The translations under genes were made by a program, and so were the position numbers. Positions 43,701 to 56,663 of a DNA stretch of 64,000 nucleotides are shown here, in pieces. Origin of the DNA: Trichoderma breve (Eukaryota; Ascomycota; Sordariomycetes; Hypocreales; Hypocreaceae). The notes under the pieces were generated by a model. That model saw only the letters and a list, made by a program, of their open reading frames with translations. It was not told the DNA's origin and ran no database searches. The DNA lies in NCBI RefSeq assembly GCF_028502605.1, contig NC_079236.1, positions 3,410,001-3,474,000 on the forward strand, in the 5' to 3' direction. The number at the start of each line of letters is the position of its first letter. The first letter of the stretch is position 1.

Positions 43701-46700
43701 GCTTCGTTCCATCGCCATAAGTTCCCTGGAATGCCCTGATGGGGGTTGGCTGCTGAGATGCAATGTGAGTGGGAGCAAATGCCCGATCCTACGGTACGGA
43801 ACGCAAAAGACACGGAATCTCCTCCATCCACGACCACCCATCCGTCCCGAGCCTTGCGCGCCAGACCTGGTGATCAGGTGTAAAGGAGGTCGAATTCGGA
43901 TTTCGGGCTAGGACCCAAGACTACATGCAGTAATACCCCGAAATCAGCGAGAAATTGATGCCTTCTACGACATGCCTTACCTTGTGTGCTTTGCTCTTGT
44001 CTTGCGGTCTCAAGCAGCTGGGTAACCTCATGTCCAATACTCGAGGCCGTCATACGATACGACCAACACGATATGCCCCATCCATGAATAGTACAGACGC
44101 TTACGATACCGAGACAACATCCATAACTCGTAGGCATAACTTCGTGCAACCTTCCCATCTAGTCATGCCCGTCACCGACGACGCAAGTAATCTGACAGGC
44201 CCGGTCCAGCACGCACATCATCATGCCCATCACCTGGTACTCCGTACGTGTCCCTACCCTACCCCAAAGGCCTCTTCCTCAGCCGCAGCGCCAGGATCTC
44301 TTCCATGTTATTACATGTGACATGCAACCCCCCAATATCCCCCCAATATCCCCAAAGACAGCGTTACGCGTGTGTCTACGGAGTATGTACTCGCCCTGCC
44401 ATTCCGGCTGCCACAATACAAACACCGTCACCTGACGCCATGGGAGTATTAGGTAGTACCCCATAGAATAGGGGGTTCGGTTCGCGAGATCTAGATAATT
44501 ACACTTGATCGCAAAAGGAGACGAGACGGCCCGGATGGCAAGCGGATCTCGTTCTCGTCTGTTGACTGGACTTGTCCGGCCACAAGCCGTAATTACTGGA
44601 ACGGCCGGGTTTTGACGACTTGAAGGCCTTTTAGACGCGGAAAGGCCGCAGTAGTACGCGAGCTACGAACGACCTGCACATGTGCCTTAATATAAAAAAT
44701 AAGACATAAATACATAAATAAATAAATGAAATCACGAGAAGAATATTGGAATCCTTCTAGGCGTGATTCGGTCTTGGTTCTCAAACTCCATCCACACAAT
44801 TCAAATCAGGTAACACTCCGTACTCCGTATTTTAGGCGCAAAAAAGGCAAAAGCGCGCACAAAAAGCGATGGATTCCCCTGTATCTGCTTGTACCTCCCA
44901 AGTACTCCGGCAGTTGGCCCATTACCAATCCACTTGGGCCTTAGTTATTAATTGCTTCCAACATCAGGGACCACGGAGTTCGGAGATCTTTTTTGTAAGT
45001 TAAGCCAGCCCGCTCCGTTTGCTACAATGGCGTTTGTACGGGGTTGTTGCGCCGAAAGGTAAATTAGAAATTGGGAAATTGCTCTGCGTTTTGTCCCACG
45101 CGACACAGTGCCGCATGTGTCTCTGCTTCTGTCTCTGTCTCTTACCACCTCAAGACATTCCTTTAATGATGAAATGTACATAACTTTGTAGAATATTACT
45201 GATACTGTACTCCGTACAGAACTTGCTTTGTTGAAAACTCTCCGTCTCGCCCGCAGAGCAATTTCCCGATTCGGCTCCTTTTCCCCCTTCTCTCTCCAGC
45301 TTAAATCCGTAGAACAAAGAACAAAAACCTGAACGAAGCCCAGCCATTATTTCGCGCTTTCTGGTCTGATGTGGCAAAACCAAACCCGCCCCGAAAACCC
45401 AAAGATAGAAGTTTCCCCGTTATTACAATTTGCTTTGCTTCTCAATGCTTCTGCTCGCCCAAAGTGTAGGTTCGTATGAAACACACAACAAAAATAAATT
45501 ACACGCGACAAGCTACCGGTTTTCGTCACCGAGCCTTACGCTCAGGCCGCGAGCTAGCCATGCATGTCTAGATTGCTTCAGCTAGCGAACGACACGCTGC
45601 AGAAATAATAATTGAAAATACGACGCTGCTTGCTTCTTTTTTCGAATTCGTAAACCGAGGTCTGCATGCATTTTGCTCAGGTGAGGTGGATTAGAAAATT
45701 CTCCAATTGTCAGCCCAATCGCGAAGCCGAAGCGGCACCGACGCAAGCTACGAGTACTCTAGTTTGCATGTAGTAACACACCCTCTTTTTAGCTGAAGCA
45801 ATATTTCCGGAGGGCAGCGAGTAAGCCGCGGTCGTTGATCGAGGCGGAAATACAAGATCGCCAAAAGCCAATTGCTCCGCGGGCAACGGCGCCAGAACCT
45901 GATGGCTGAGCTACGTCGTATGTGGCTTGTTTTTCTTGTTTTGCCCAAGGGGATCGTCAGTTGATGCCAGCCACAGTGCTGCAAGATGCGAGGTGCACCT
46001 ACGCAAGCGGCAACTCTTTTTTCTTTTTTTAATTACTATACTCGTCTCTTGTCTCTTGTTTCATGCTTATGGCGTATATACAGTATGTGCCTACTGTACC
46101 CTATTCGACTTAGTTGCAGGAGCCCAAGGTCCCGTCTGTTGGAAATCGTCCCAAAATCTCGACTGATCACGGGACGAGGTTTGGCCACTGTTACCTGACG
46201 CCTGAAGATTGCACCACCCCTGCTGGCTGTTGGAGGGTTTAATGCAGATTCTCGTGCATGAGGCAAAGCTTGATGCCTTCCTGAAGCGCCCGTAGCGTCC
46301 CGGATCTGATGCGTGAGCTTTGGCTGCCCAGGGGTTTGTACGAAATACATACTGGTAATGGTTACATACTCGTGCATGTTCGTGGGCAGCGGCAGCCAGA
46401 TATGAAGGCAGTCATGCAGTATATACCAGTCACTTGTACTCTCTTGACTCCCTACGAAGCTTCTCGTCCATCTCATAGGTAGATGAGATGGCTGATGTAA
46501 TCCATCTCATTCGTCCCCTTCCAAGCCTCTCTCATGTGGCGTCACATGCATCGAATCCTAGGTATCCTAACGACATATTAATGGTCAAAACACCAAAACG
46601 CCAAGGCATCCAACGTAATTCAGGGCATCTTCTTACTACATCCAATTCTCACCATTCAACTTCTCCTCAAGATGCTCACAACTCCAGCATCTCGTCCTCG

Positions 46701-46994
46701 TCCTCACCATCGGCTCTCTCGTCTAAAAACCCCCCCGCAATGCGCTAGCTAGCAACAGCATTCATTATCCGTCTTCTTCTGCCGACTTATTCCCTGCAAA
46801 GATCATGCTTTTCCTTACCAATTCCCCGTGCGGAGTCACGACGTGACGAACCGGCATCCGGACGCGGCTCCCCGTTTCTTATCAATCGCGCGTGCATATA
46901 TCCAGCTGCTAGTCTTTAGCCTTTGCTCGTCTCGATACCGAGCAGCAGTTGACTCTCATGTTACGGCGTTCGAACTTACGAGAGAACCCCGGTC
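40745..46994. other. 6.2-kb divergent intergenic region
   Basis: No gene supported despite several 100-200-codon frames (for example 41169..41768, 42331..42891), which lack motifs, overlap each other on both strands and look compositional. The region holds a CTGTG pentamer array and several TACTCCGTA motifs (about 44237, 44378, 44815, 45208). It separates the divergent Siw14 and MFS genes. Unannotated noncoding RNA or small genes cannot be excluded by eye. Confidence 0.5.
41834..41868. repeat. CTGTG pentamer array
   Basis: Seven consecutive pentamers, five exact CTGTG plus TTGTG and CTGTC variants. A simple tandem repeat. Confidence 0.85.
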
Positions 46995-48506
46995 ATGTCC
47001 AAGATCCAGATCCAAGAGCAGAGTGCGAGTGCCATGGAGCCGCAGCCTGTCGGTGCGGCCGATGCGGGCGTTCTTGAACAGTCAGCACCACTTGAGCAGG
47101 CCCAGAACAATGGTCAGGACGACAGCAATGCGCCTCCAGATGGCGGATTACAGGCGTGGCTACAAGTCGTGGCCTCATTCGCTCTCTATTTCAATCACCT
47201 GTATGGCAAAATTCACTCGTCAAAGAATGGTTGTCAACATGTGCTAACCTGAACATTGCTCAGGGGCTTACTCAACAGCTTTGGTGTCTTCCAAAACTAC
47301 TACGAAACAGACCTCCTCAAGGACTCTACGCCCTCGGCCATCTCCTGGATTGGGTCCATTCAAGTGTTTTGCTTAATGTCCGTTGGAGCTGTCATTGGCC
47401 CGCTCTACGACGCAGGGTACTGTCGCGCGCTGCTCGCCGCTGGAACGCTTCTCGTCACCCTGGGCTTCATGATGACCAGCATCAGCACGCGCTATTGGCA
47501 AATCTTTCTGGCCCAGGGAGTCTGCCTCGGCCTGGGCACCTGCTGTCTTTCCATCCCGTCCATTGCCATTGTGCCCATGTACTTCAAGAGACGCAGAGCT
47601 AGAGCCATGGGTCTCGCCACCGTGGGCAGTGGTCTTGGCGCAACGCTGTATCCCCTCATGTTTCAAAACCTGGTGCCGCAGATAGGCTTTGGCTGGACCA
47701 TGAGAGTCATGGGGTTCATGGCGTTTGCAATGTGCTCCTTTGCGCTCATCATCATCCGGCCTCGCACGGCGGCCAAGAAGCCCGGGTGGCAGCAGAACGG
47801 CTTCTCCATCCGATGGTTCTGGGACTCTTCGGCCCTCAAGGAGAAGACATACCTTCTCTACTGCATTGCCATCTTCTTTAACAATCTTTCATTCTTTAAC
47901 CCGCCTTATTACCTGCAGAGCTACGCCGTCTTGCACGGCATGCAGGGCCACGTGTTGGCCGCCTATCTGTTGCCTATTCTTAACGCTTCTTCCATCCCTG
48001 GCAGGATCATACCCTCCTTCATTGCAGACAAGGTTGGTTCTTTGGACACGTACGTCGTCGTATGCGCCTTGAGCAGTGCAAGTGTCTTTTACTGGATCAG
48101 CGTGACAAATGCAGCTGGTAACATTGCCTTTGCCGTTTTATATGGCTTTTGGTCCGGTAGCGTAGTAGCTCTCGGATCCGTGGTTTTGACCTCCATTACT
48201 CCAGATATGAGTCGTCTGGGGACTAGACTGGGCATGGTGTCCATCCTCAAAGGCATTGGATCACTCATCGGCCCGCCCATATCGGGTGCCATTCTCAACA
48301 GTACTGGCAAGTATATTGGGATTCAGCTTCTTGCTGCCTGCGGCATCATGCTCACTTCGCTTCTTTCTCTTGTTTTGCGACTCGTTATTGCGAGAGCGTT
48401 GTTCAAGACCATTAGAGATGATGACGAGGCATATGCAGACGCAAGTCGTCCGAAATCAAAGGCGCCTGCTTCAGCGCATGTCACTGAAGACAAACGCGCA
48501 TCCTAG
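46995..48506 (+). CDS. MFS transporter, monocarboxylate-porter type
   Basis: 482-aa, 12-helix major facilitator of the fungal monocarboxylate-porter group. Exons 46995..47200 and 47264..48506 (63-nt intron, GTATGG...CTCAG) join FNHL to GLLNSFGVFQNYY. A roughly 50-residue polar cytosolic N-terminus ends at PPDGGLQAWLQVV, the PDGG-x-x-W motif typical of these porters. Further signatures are NSFGVFQNYYETD, SWIGSIQVF, the YFKRRRARAMGLA loop and GPPISGAIL. Expected in the plasma membrane; substrate unknown (monocarboxylates or similar small acids or metabolites). It ends with a polar tail. Confidence 0.9.
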
Positions 48507-50697
48507 AGCGTTGCGTTTAGAATTGCAATTAGATGGCTGCTATGCTGGATATGGATTTGTGCTTTTGTGTAAATTCTGATGATTGCGCATGGCGTTTGCG
48601 CGATGGTAGATGAGCTAACGACCAAAACTGGATCACTAACGAGCGTCTTATAAGTTGATGTACACAAACTAAGAACATAGACTCTCCTCGAGGAGGAACG
48701 AATAATACATGATATACCATTCTCGATAGAACCGAGGCCATTCCGAAGCTCGCGACCTCGTCTCTTTACTCAACAAGACGCATGTAGCAAACATCCCAAC
48801 AGGTTTCGCAAGCACCGCATATTCAAATTTGAATTCAAGTCACATGGCCAACAAGTAGAAAAGTGCAGCCTACCAGAAAAAAAAAAGCGTTGGCAACGTA
48901 AACAGAATCCTTCGGCTGCCTAAGAAGCTCACGCCTCACATCGTGACAAAGCATCATATCGGAACATCCGAGCGCCACCGGAAAAGATCTCATAAGAGCG
49001 CACGTATGTACTTTACGCAGGCAACTTTCATATCAGCCTGTTCACATGGTCTGATACGCCCTCCCTCGTGACTCTTTGCTTTTTGTTTCCAACGTTGTCT
49101 TCCAAGGTTCTTGATTTCGTTGTTGGTTTGGAGAGTACCCGGGAGACGCGGCAGAAGGATTGAGCATAAGCGGCCTTTTGTGTCTTGTGGAACTAGAAAC
49201 GCAACGCAACGTCGATGTAAGCCCAAAGAAAGCAAGACGAGAGAGAAAAAAACAAAAACACAATGTATAATTGCCGTAATAACCGTCCTGATACACGCAG
49301 TTTCAAGAACTTTTACGTCTCCTAATTTCCCATCTCCCGTAAAGAACGCCTACAGCTAAAGTAAATACCTAAGGATGTAATCTCCCACCCATCTCAATAT
49401 AAACCGCTTTCTTGGAAACACACGCCCCCCCATCTTCAAACCCATGCAAGGCACCCAACACGGCAAAAAAACACTTAGATCCTTAATAAGCACCCACTAC
49501 TACAACCATGCAACCCATACCAAGAAACATAAACACCAATCATCGTTCAGTCAACGATTCCAGCCTGCACGATGGCATCTGGTGCCTGCCTGCTACTATA
49601 CTCCAGCACTAACTTCCTCTTCGCTCTACTACCACCCACCCATCTTACTACAGCTAAGGTACTCTTTTACTTTTACCGTAAGGATCGAAAATAATTAAAG
49701 GGGGTGTGGCCATGATCATGGCAGTACACCTGAGGCACACACATCCATACTTCGCCAGGGCCTATCGCAGGGCTGAATCCGCTGGTTGACGTAGTCATCA
49801 CGTACCATACTACATCTGTTTCGTTTCGTTTCATTTCCGCCTCCAGGGGTTTTTCGGGGTCTTATTTTTAATTTTTCTTCGGCGTACTTTGTAAGGGGTA
49901 TGTTGCAAGGGTACCTGAGCCGGTTTGTTGATCAGGAACGTCACGAGTGTGTCGACTCACGCGTATTGCAGGCGATTGCGAGGATGAGTCAACTCTAGGT
50001 CTCGTGGATAGTTGCCTATACATGATTTCAACAGACAAAGGATACTATTCCAACAAATCACTTTCGAGGGGGAAAGGGAAAATTACGAGACTGGCAAAAC
50101 ATGCCATCTGACCAAAAAAGATGTATGCATCGACGGTGAATCCAAGTGTAACATCGAATCTAACTAAACTTACAAAAGCAAGTGGTCTATAAAAGTAACC
50201 AATCCATATCGTCCAATCATGAGCCCATTACCGGCATAGCCTCCATCTAAAAAGAACAAGACAAAAAAATACACGGCCCAATCCAGCATCTAGTTTCCCA
50301 AGGCTGAACGCTGCAGACGGGGTACGTCATGCAGGGAGGCACAGGGGAGAAGGATGCGGTGAGCCAAAGAAGAGTACAAAAAACGTAGAATGAAATGATG
50401 AAAAAGGAAAAATACAAAAGAACAAAGGAAACAGGGTTCTTAAATATACAGATTGATGCTGTAAAGGGGTATTCTAGGCATGAAATCAGACGCGCTGCAA
50501 TCCTCACCAAGGTGTTCACTTACATGGCCGCTCGGAGCCAGATCTAATGCGAATAATGAGACAAAGGGAAGAGGTAAAGAAAAAGGAAAAGGAAAAGGAA
50601 AAGAGAAATGCAGAAAAGATACAACTCGCAAAACGCAACGCAAAACGCATAAAACATGTAAAAACACAAAACTCAAAGGGGAACCAGAAACAAGCCA
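48507..50697. other. 2.2-kb convergent intergenic
   Basis: No gene recognised. Holds A-rich runs and a purine tract of about four GGAAAA-like units near 50581-50604. Likely long 3' regions of the two convergent genes. Confidence 0.5.
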
Positions 50698-51482
50698 CTA
50701 TTGTTGCTGGTGGCCACCCCAGTATCGGGGGTCGTTTTGGTCGTGGTATTGTCCGTACTCGTCATAGTTTTCGTAGTACTCTCCGCCGTCGTAGTTTTGG
50801 CCACTGGAGCTGGAGCCGCCCATGTACTCGCCGTATTGTCCATGAGAGGGCATCTGCTGCCAGCTGCCTCCGCCATGCTGCTGTTGGCTGTAATAAGCGC
50901 CGCTCCCGTAGGTACCATCTGAACCAATGGCATCGCCGCTGCCCTCTAGAGAGAGAGTGCGCAAGTCGAATCCATCATCGGGACCGAGTGTGTCAGGATC
51001 TAATAGGTCCAACGCATCACCATAGTCGCCGGATCGAGACTTGGATTTGCTGCTGCTAGCCCCAGAATATTGGGGATGCTTGCTGCTCCGATGCCTTGAT
51101 TTGCCAGAGTGGCTTCCAGGGCTGCTGTCGCCGCCGGCTAACTCTCGGCTATCAGTGGAATTTCTGCCGCTGGATTTTCTACCGCCTCTGCGAGAGGGAG
51201 AACGAGTGTATTCGCAGACGAGCTGGCTGGCAATGCAGCGTTCACATCCATTCTTGTCACCGCTGCACTTGAGCTGGTAGAAGGAAATGGAAGGTTAGCG
51301 TTGGATAAACAACAAGGAGAGGGCTTGCTTGTCAGTTGCATGATGCTGCGTCTTGTTACCTTTTTAGCGTGGCAGTTATTGCAAGCTTGGTGCTGACTGG
51401 ATCGGGCAGAGATGGGGTCTGAGGCCCGCCTGAGCTCCTGGACGCTCTTGGTCTCGGGATCGTACTTGAAGGTGTTGAACAT
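50698..51482 (-). CDS. small Zn2Cys6 transcription factor
   Basis: 232 aa, exons 51482..51360 and 51273..50698 (86-nt intron). The cluster spans the intron: CNNCHAKK in exon 1, then LKCSGDKNGCERC and IASQLVC in exon 2, giving C-x2-C-x6-C-x6-C-x2-C-x6-C. A basic Ser/Arg/Lys linker follows (PSRRGGRKSSGR). The C-terminal half is Gly/Ser/Tyr/Gln/Asp-rich low complexity (YYSQQQHGGGSWQQ; EYYENYDEYGQYHDQN), which may be an activation or phase-separating region. It has no fungal-specific middle-homology domain, so it is much shorter than most family members. A nuclear DNA-binding role is expected; targets unknown. Confidence 0.88.
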
Positions 51483-54400
51483 GGCTGTTGGCTGTGCTAG
51501 GCTTTCTCTGTGCTTGTGTGGTAGTGATGAAACGGCAAGGCTGAATATGAGACGAGAGAAGAACTAGGTTGCTTCAATTATCCTATCCAGTGGCTATAGG
51601 TCTAAACAAAAGAACGAGTGTTGTTGTTGAGACAGTTGTAAACCAACAGTGCTTCCCATTGACAGAGCCAGAAGAGTGAGGAACGAGAGAAGAACGAGAG
51701 ATGCCACGATGCAATGCAAGACCTGATCAAGAGCTCTATATGGTATGTGTATAACAGCTGTGGTATGATGTGCAATGATTCAATGTAGTGACTGAACGGA
51801 TAGTGAACTCAACCTTTTAATTCAGGCCAAACAAGGCCTCTTATATCTCGATTGGGATGCCGGAGGATTTGACAGCAGCCAGCCAGGCAGCCGCGCGCTT
51901 TCTCCACTGTATAGTCGATGTGGTTATCCCTCCCCCTGGCCCCTCCGGCCGATTCCTCCACCAAGGGAAAAAAGAGGTCATGGCTGTGACTGTCTGTCTG
52001 TCTGGGTTGTGCCAGATTCGGGAGCGCCATGCTGCTTGGGGCTGGGGGGATGGAGAGGGAGTGGCAGTAGGGCCGAGCAGATCAAAGGGGCGTGGGAGCA
52101 TCGGCAGCCTGATTTGCGTGCGCAAACGGGCAGCGCCTAAGGCGTATCATGCGGATGATGGAAGAATCGAAGGTTGAGATGGTTCATGGACCGAAGTATG
52201 AAGGAAAAGAATCCGGGTGCCGTCATTGGCCGGAGTGCGACTTTGTCAGCAAGACCGGGCTGCGGTTACGGCAGGCGGTGGGGACACAGCTAATGAGGGG
52301 TGGAGCGCTCTTGGCGCTAGAACTAGGCTCCCGCGGGTGGGGCTGCCCGAAAGAGAGTGGCAGTATTACAGGGGGGTTAAAGTGGTTACAGCGCTGTTTG
52401 AAGCTCTGCATCACTGATGACAGCAGTGATGCGAAGAACGCTGGGATAATGGAAATGCCTCACAACGCATGGTGTCTTGAGCGATTAAAAAAGAATGAGG
52501 CGGAATAAACAATGTGAGTAGACGAGTCTAGAAGTTTAGAAAACAAGAAAAGAGAACAAAAAAAAGAGAGACAAGGTTGGGCAAAACAAGGCGGAACAAG
52601 AGTCATACTTCAAAGGGTGTGCGTGTAAAGCAAGCGAATGACCATGAACACCAAAAAAGAGCCAATTCATCCCAGCAACTCGCAATACGCACCGAATACA
52701 CCGAGTACCATGTCTTACAGCAAAGTGCCAAGTGCTCCAAAGCCAATGACTGACTGACTGAGTCGTGCAAGAGAAAAGGGTGCACATACAAGAGGCAGGA
52801 TCTGAGTCTAAAGGCGTGGCTTGCGTGCCACAACAAAAGTCCGCAAGGCCAAGGATCCAAGCAGCCTGGTGCCATTTCAAACTTCAACGAGGCCGTTGAG
52901 AAACCATGGACACGGTGGCTGTGCTGTCAGCGGTTTTTTGGCGTCACGGGCCCTGCAGCTCTCTCGACGTGTCCCTTTTTTACCCTGCGAGATGAAAGAT
53001 TAAGTTGCGATGGGAGCATGAAGCGAGGCATTCGAGCATGGCTTGGCTGGGGGCCGTGGCTCATCGTACATCGTATTGCGGGTATTGACTGAGACACTGA
53101 AGACAGTTGTCACGATGCCGATAAGAAACGAAACGAATTGAGGCACTAATCATCCTTGGCTGTCATGGGTAAAGTTGACAGTTCGGTTCTTCTCCGTACA
53201 CTATCCAGTTCACTCATTTCTCTTTGGGAATACGTATCCTGATCCCCAGTGTCAATCATCGTCATGGGGTCAACAGCTAAAGGGCCTAGATCTGTCCACC
53301 CAAGACAAAAGACCTCATCTAATATCCCGGTATGACGCAACGACTACCGAACCAACACATCTTCGCGCGCTCTTTAATTAGAACAAACACACAACCTCAA
53401 ACACGCGAATAAAGAAACGAAACAAAAAAAAACGCACGGTAAAGTCACAGACGTTGCAATTAACTCAGCAAGGCGAAGATGCGCATTCGACGGGCTTATT
53501 CCGGCAGACCGAGAGCGAAAGGCACAGCCATGCCGGTCACCTGCGCCGCTCCAGACCAAATCAGTGCGAATAGGCGCCATGTTTGCCCTATCCAGTAGTC
53601 TGGAGTATAGCCGTAGCCGAACAGTAGCGTCGCATTCCCGGCATGGGCTGAGCCAGTTAGCCTTCATCCTTCCATTCATCTTACACCGCATGCTACCACG
53701 GAATGGAGTGCATGTATCTGTAGGGTGAGACGGTATGTGATGCTGTCATACGGAGTTGGCTTCCCATGAGCCCCGTAGGGCTGCATGGCCAACTGCGTTG
53801 CACAATGACGAGTTTGTGGTCTTTTTTCAGGTCTCAACTATCATCACTTCTTTGCCATTTGTATTTGCATGATTAAGCAGATGATGTATAAGTCGTACCA
53901 GGGGGGCGTCGGTATGATTGGGCGTGGGAATCTCACCACGATCGCCATGCATCCTCCTGTGGTGATCCGTGAGGCGAGGAGCTGATATCAGGCTTTTGCC
54001 GTAGTGCATCGGATATAGCTCCTATTTGACGGATAATTGGAAGTGATTTTAATTCCCTCCTGAAGGCGAATAGGTGAATATGCCTAACCATTGGTCATTT
54101 AACATCTCCCCGTCAAAGAGGGTCCCGTTGTTACATGTATGAAAGGCATTCTGTAACCCCGCGGGGAAATACTAAACAAATAACACCTTGCTCTCCGCCT
54201 TACTTCAAGAACCATGGAGCCAGCAAAATAGCCGCTACATGCAGGTACTGTCCAGAAACTGCACCGAAACTGCACCGAAATTCCAAATTGTGTCAGTCAT
54301 CATCATCCCACTTAAGGATCTCCTGTCTCATCCCCATAGCCTTATGCTTACCGGGTAGCGTATCGAATACGCGGCGGGCGGTAAGATAACAAAACCAAGA

Positions 54401-55991
54401 GGCCCGTATTACTTTATTTCGTCTCTGGTCTCTCCCTGCTTTTCAAGTGCCGCGCCGTCAGGATTACGATACGAGGATGCAAGAGGTTAACCGCCCGCGA
54501 TACGAGCCCGTCATACGATACGAGTGGCATCCTCCTTTTGGGAAACTTGAACAAACTATTTGAGACGAAACCTGGAACGGGAAACCAGGACGGCGGCTTT
54601 GGTGGCGGCGCTGGCCTGCGCCACAGCCGAAGCCCCGTACCGGACATGGTCGCCCTAGAATCTATTCGGATCCGAAAGTACGGCTTGTTTGCTCACCGGT
54701 GATGGCTTCTTTGGTGCAGTGCATGCACACAATGATCTCTATTCGGTACCTAGATAGGCAACAGAGTGTAGGCATGTTACTGTTCGCAGCGTCTTCATCA
54801 TACACCCCCCCTCTGGCATTAGCACATGCATGTGCATGCAAGTGTGCATTCTGCTACTGCACTGATGATAATCTTCCGGCGCGAGGACGCTCATGCAGCC
54901 ACTTACATGCAGCGCCGTCAATCACGCGCGCTTTGGCTCAATACGAACTCTTTTCAGAACCGAGAACTTGTGCAAGTCATACATGTAGGCAGTCTCTCCA
55001 GGCAACCAAAGCCACATGCTCTCATTTTTTTTTAATCTTTCTATTTAATAGATGAGAATGAAAGCAGGCAATTGAACATCTGTCAACTGTGCCGAGGCTA
55101 AATGCAACTTGTTCGCCAAAAAGGGTATTACACGAATGCTGTATCCTGTCTTGAGTCATTAGTTCTCCAGAAACTCACGGTTTGCGCGCTTTTAGACAGG
55201 AACATGCAACTCTACGGTAGCAGAACAGGGGGCTAAAACCAGTTACAGCACGGCATGACGAAAAAAGTTCCTAACTAGGCGGAGTAAGTGCTTGAACGGG
55301 TTCTCGGTAATTGCCAGATTTCGTTACTCAGGGCCCAGCAAGCGGGATAAAACATGCCACGAGCAAGGCGAAAGAGTCTTGGGGGTAATAGTCTTAGAGA
55401 GCAGCACTTTGTGTGAGAGAGTTGTCAACTGCGGCTGTCAACCACCCTGGTGTTCTGCCTAAAGAAAAGTGGGTGCATGAGTCACGTATAGATCTCATTT
55501 CAACGGCGCTCTACACATCAAGATGGCGTCTCGAGATTTTCTGCCAGTTTTTAATTAAACGAACCCTGGTCTCGGTTTTTTCTCCATCCGTTGTGGGGAG
55601 GGGGGGTTGGGGTTGCCATGTGCGCGTGTGTTGCATTGTGTCTCGGGAGATGGACAATCGGAGAGTTTAACGATGACTGACTGGTGGAACTTTTTGGGGG
55701 GAGCTGTTGCAATCACGACGACGACGGGCGTTTGGAATACGAAACTCGATGATATTGTTGTTTTCTCGATAAGGGCAAACCAGCCCATGCTACTTACAAA
55801 GAAACAAGCAAACATAAATAAAAATAGATCCAAATACTACCGTACAAAAACCACTCAAACTCAAACTCATACAAGACTATCATACTACCATGTCATCTCA
55901 AGCTGAAGTCGTCACAGCATCCATGCAAAAAAAAAATCCGTTCCTCTGTCTCCTCCATTCTGCCTCGTCATAGGCAACTCGGTTGGCATAC
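51483..55991. other. 4.5-kb gene-poor region upstream of the Zn2Cys6 gene
   Basis: No gene recognised. Small ORFs on both strands (for example 52149..52508 +, 53374..53691 -, 54699..55055 +) have no motif and no intron-consistent extension. Long upstream regions are common for fungal regulator genes. Confidence 0.5.
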
Positions 55992-56663
55992 TCAGTGACC
56001 GCAGCAAAAGTCCGTGACAACGAGACACTTGGCATTGCGCCTCAGTTCGCCTACCCGAATCTCCTGGGTCAGCTCCTCGAGAATGTCATTCTTCCATCGC
56101 ACATTTACATCCTTCTCGTTTCGGCAATCGACCATGTAGAAAACGTCGTCGATGGTGGCCTTGGAATCGATCGTGATGGTGTACTTCTCTCCGTTGCGAG
56201 CGCGGTTCCTTCCGTCGCTGGTGTCGATCACCTCGAGTCTGAACTCATCGGAAGCCGGGGGAGGAGGGCAGACGTATGAAAAACTGCCCGGCGGCAGACA
56301 ATTGGCAGGGAGGCAGTTGGCGGGAAGGCAAGGGGCAGGAAGGCAAGGGGGAGGGAGGCAGTTGGGCGGTGCGTCCTTGTAACAGCAGATCATCGGATAA
56401 CATGTAGGCGCGGGCATCGGGGGGATTGGGCCGGTGCAGTAGCAGACGTATGGCTTTGCTTCTGGCTCCGGCACAGCGATTTGGACAAGTTCCGGTTCAT
56501 AGCGGCCGTTAGACGGGTGATCATCGTGGTCGTGACCGTGACTGTGGCTGCCACAACCACCTCCTCGCCTCGTGTGAGAGTGAGAGTGAGAGTGGTGGGA
56601 GTGAGGGGATTGACGGCCCCTGCCCCGAGGAGAGTGAGAATGAGAATAACCGCCGCCACACAT
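55992..56663 (-). CDS. His-rich, Cys/Pro-repeat hypothetical protein
   Basis: Family not recognised. The chosen start ATG at 56663 gives 223 aa; the frame is open up to an ATG at 56852, but that extra stretch (many KSKTT-like words) looks like leader. The N-terminus is His/Ser/Gly-rich (SHSHSPRGRGRQSPHSHH; SHSHGHDHDDH). The middle is Pro/Cys-rich with four to five CLPxP/CLPAN units (56284-56372 on the genome). The C-terminal 75 residues are ordinary mixed sequence (EFRLEVIDTSDGRNR; IDDVFYMVDCRNEKDVNVRW) and look like a folded beta domain. The His and Cys content suggests metal binding, which is inference. No signal peptide or membrane segment. Confidence 0.65.
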   Translation of the reverse strand: MCGGGYSHSHSPRGRGRQSPHSHHSHSHSHTRRGGGCGSHSHGHDHDDHPSNGRYEPELVQIAVPEPEAKPYVCYCTGPIPPMPAPTCYPMICCYKDAPPNCLPPPCLPAPCLPANCLPANCLPPGSFSYVCPPPPASDEFRLEVIDTSDGRNRARNGEKYTITIDSKATIDDVFYMVDCRNEKDVNVRWKNDILEELTQEIRVGELRRNAKCLVVTDFCCGH

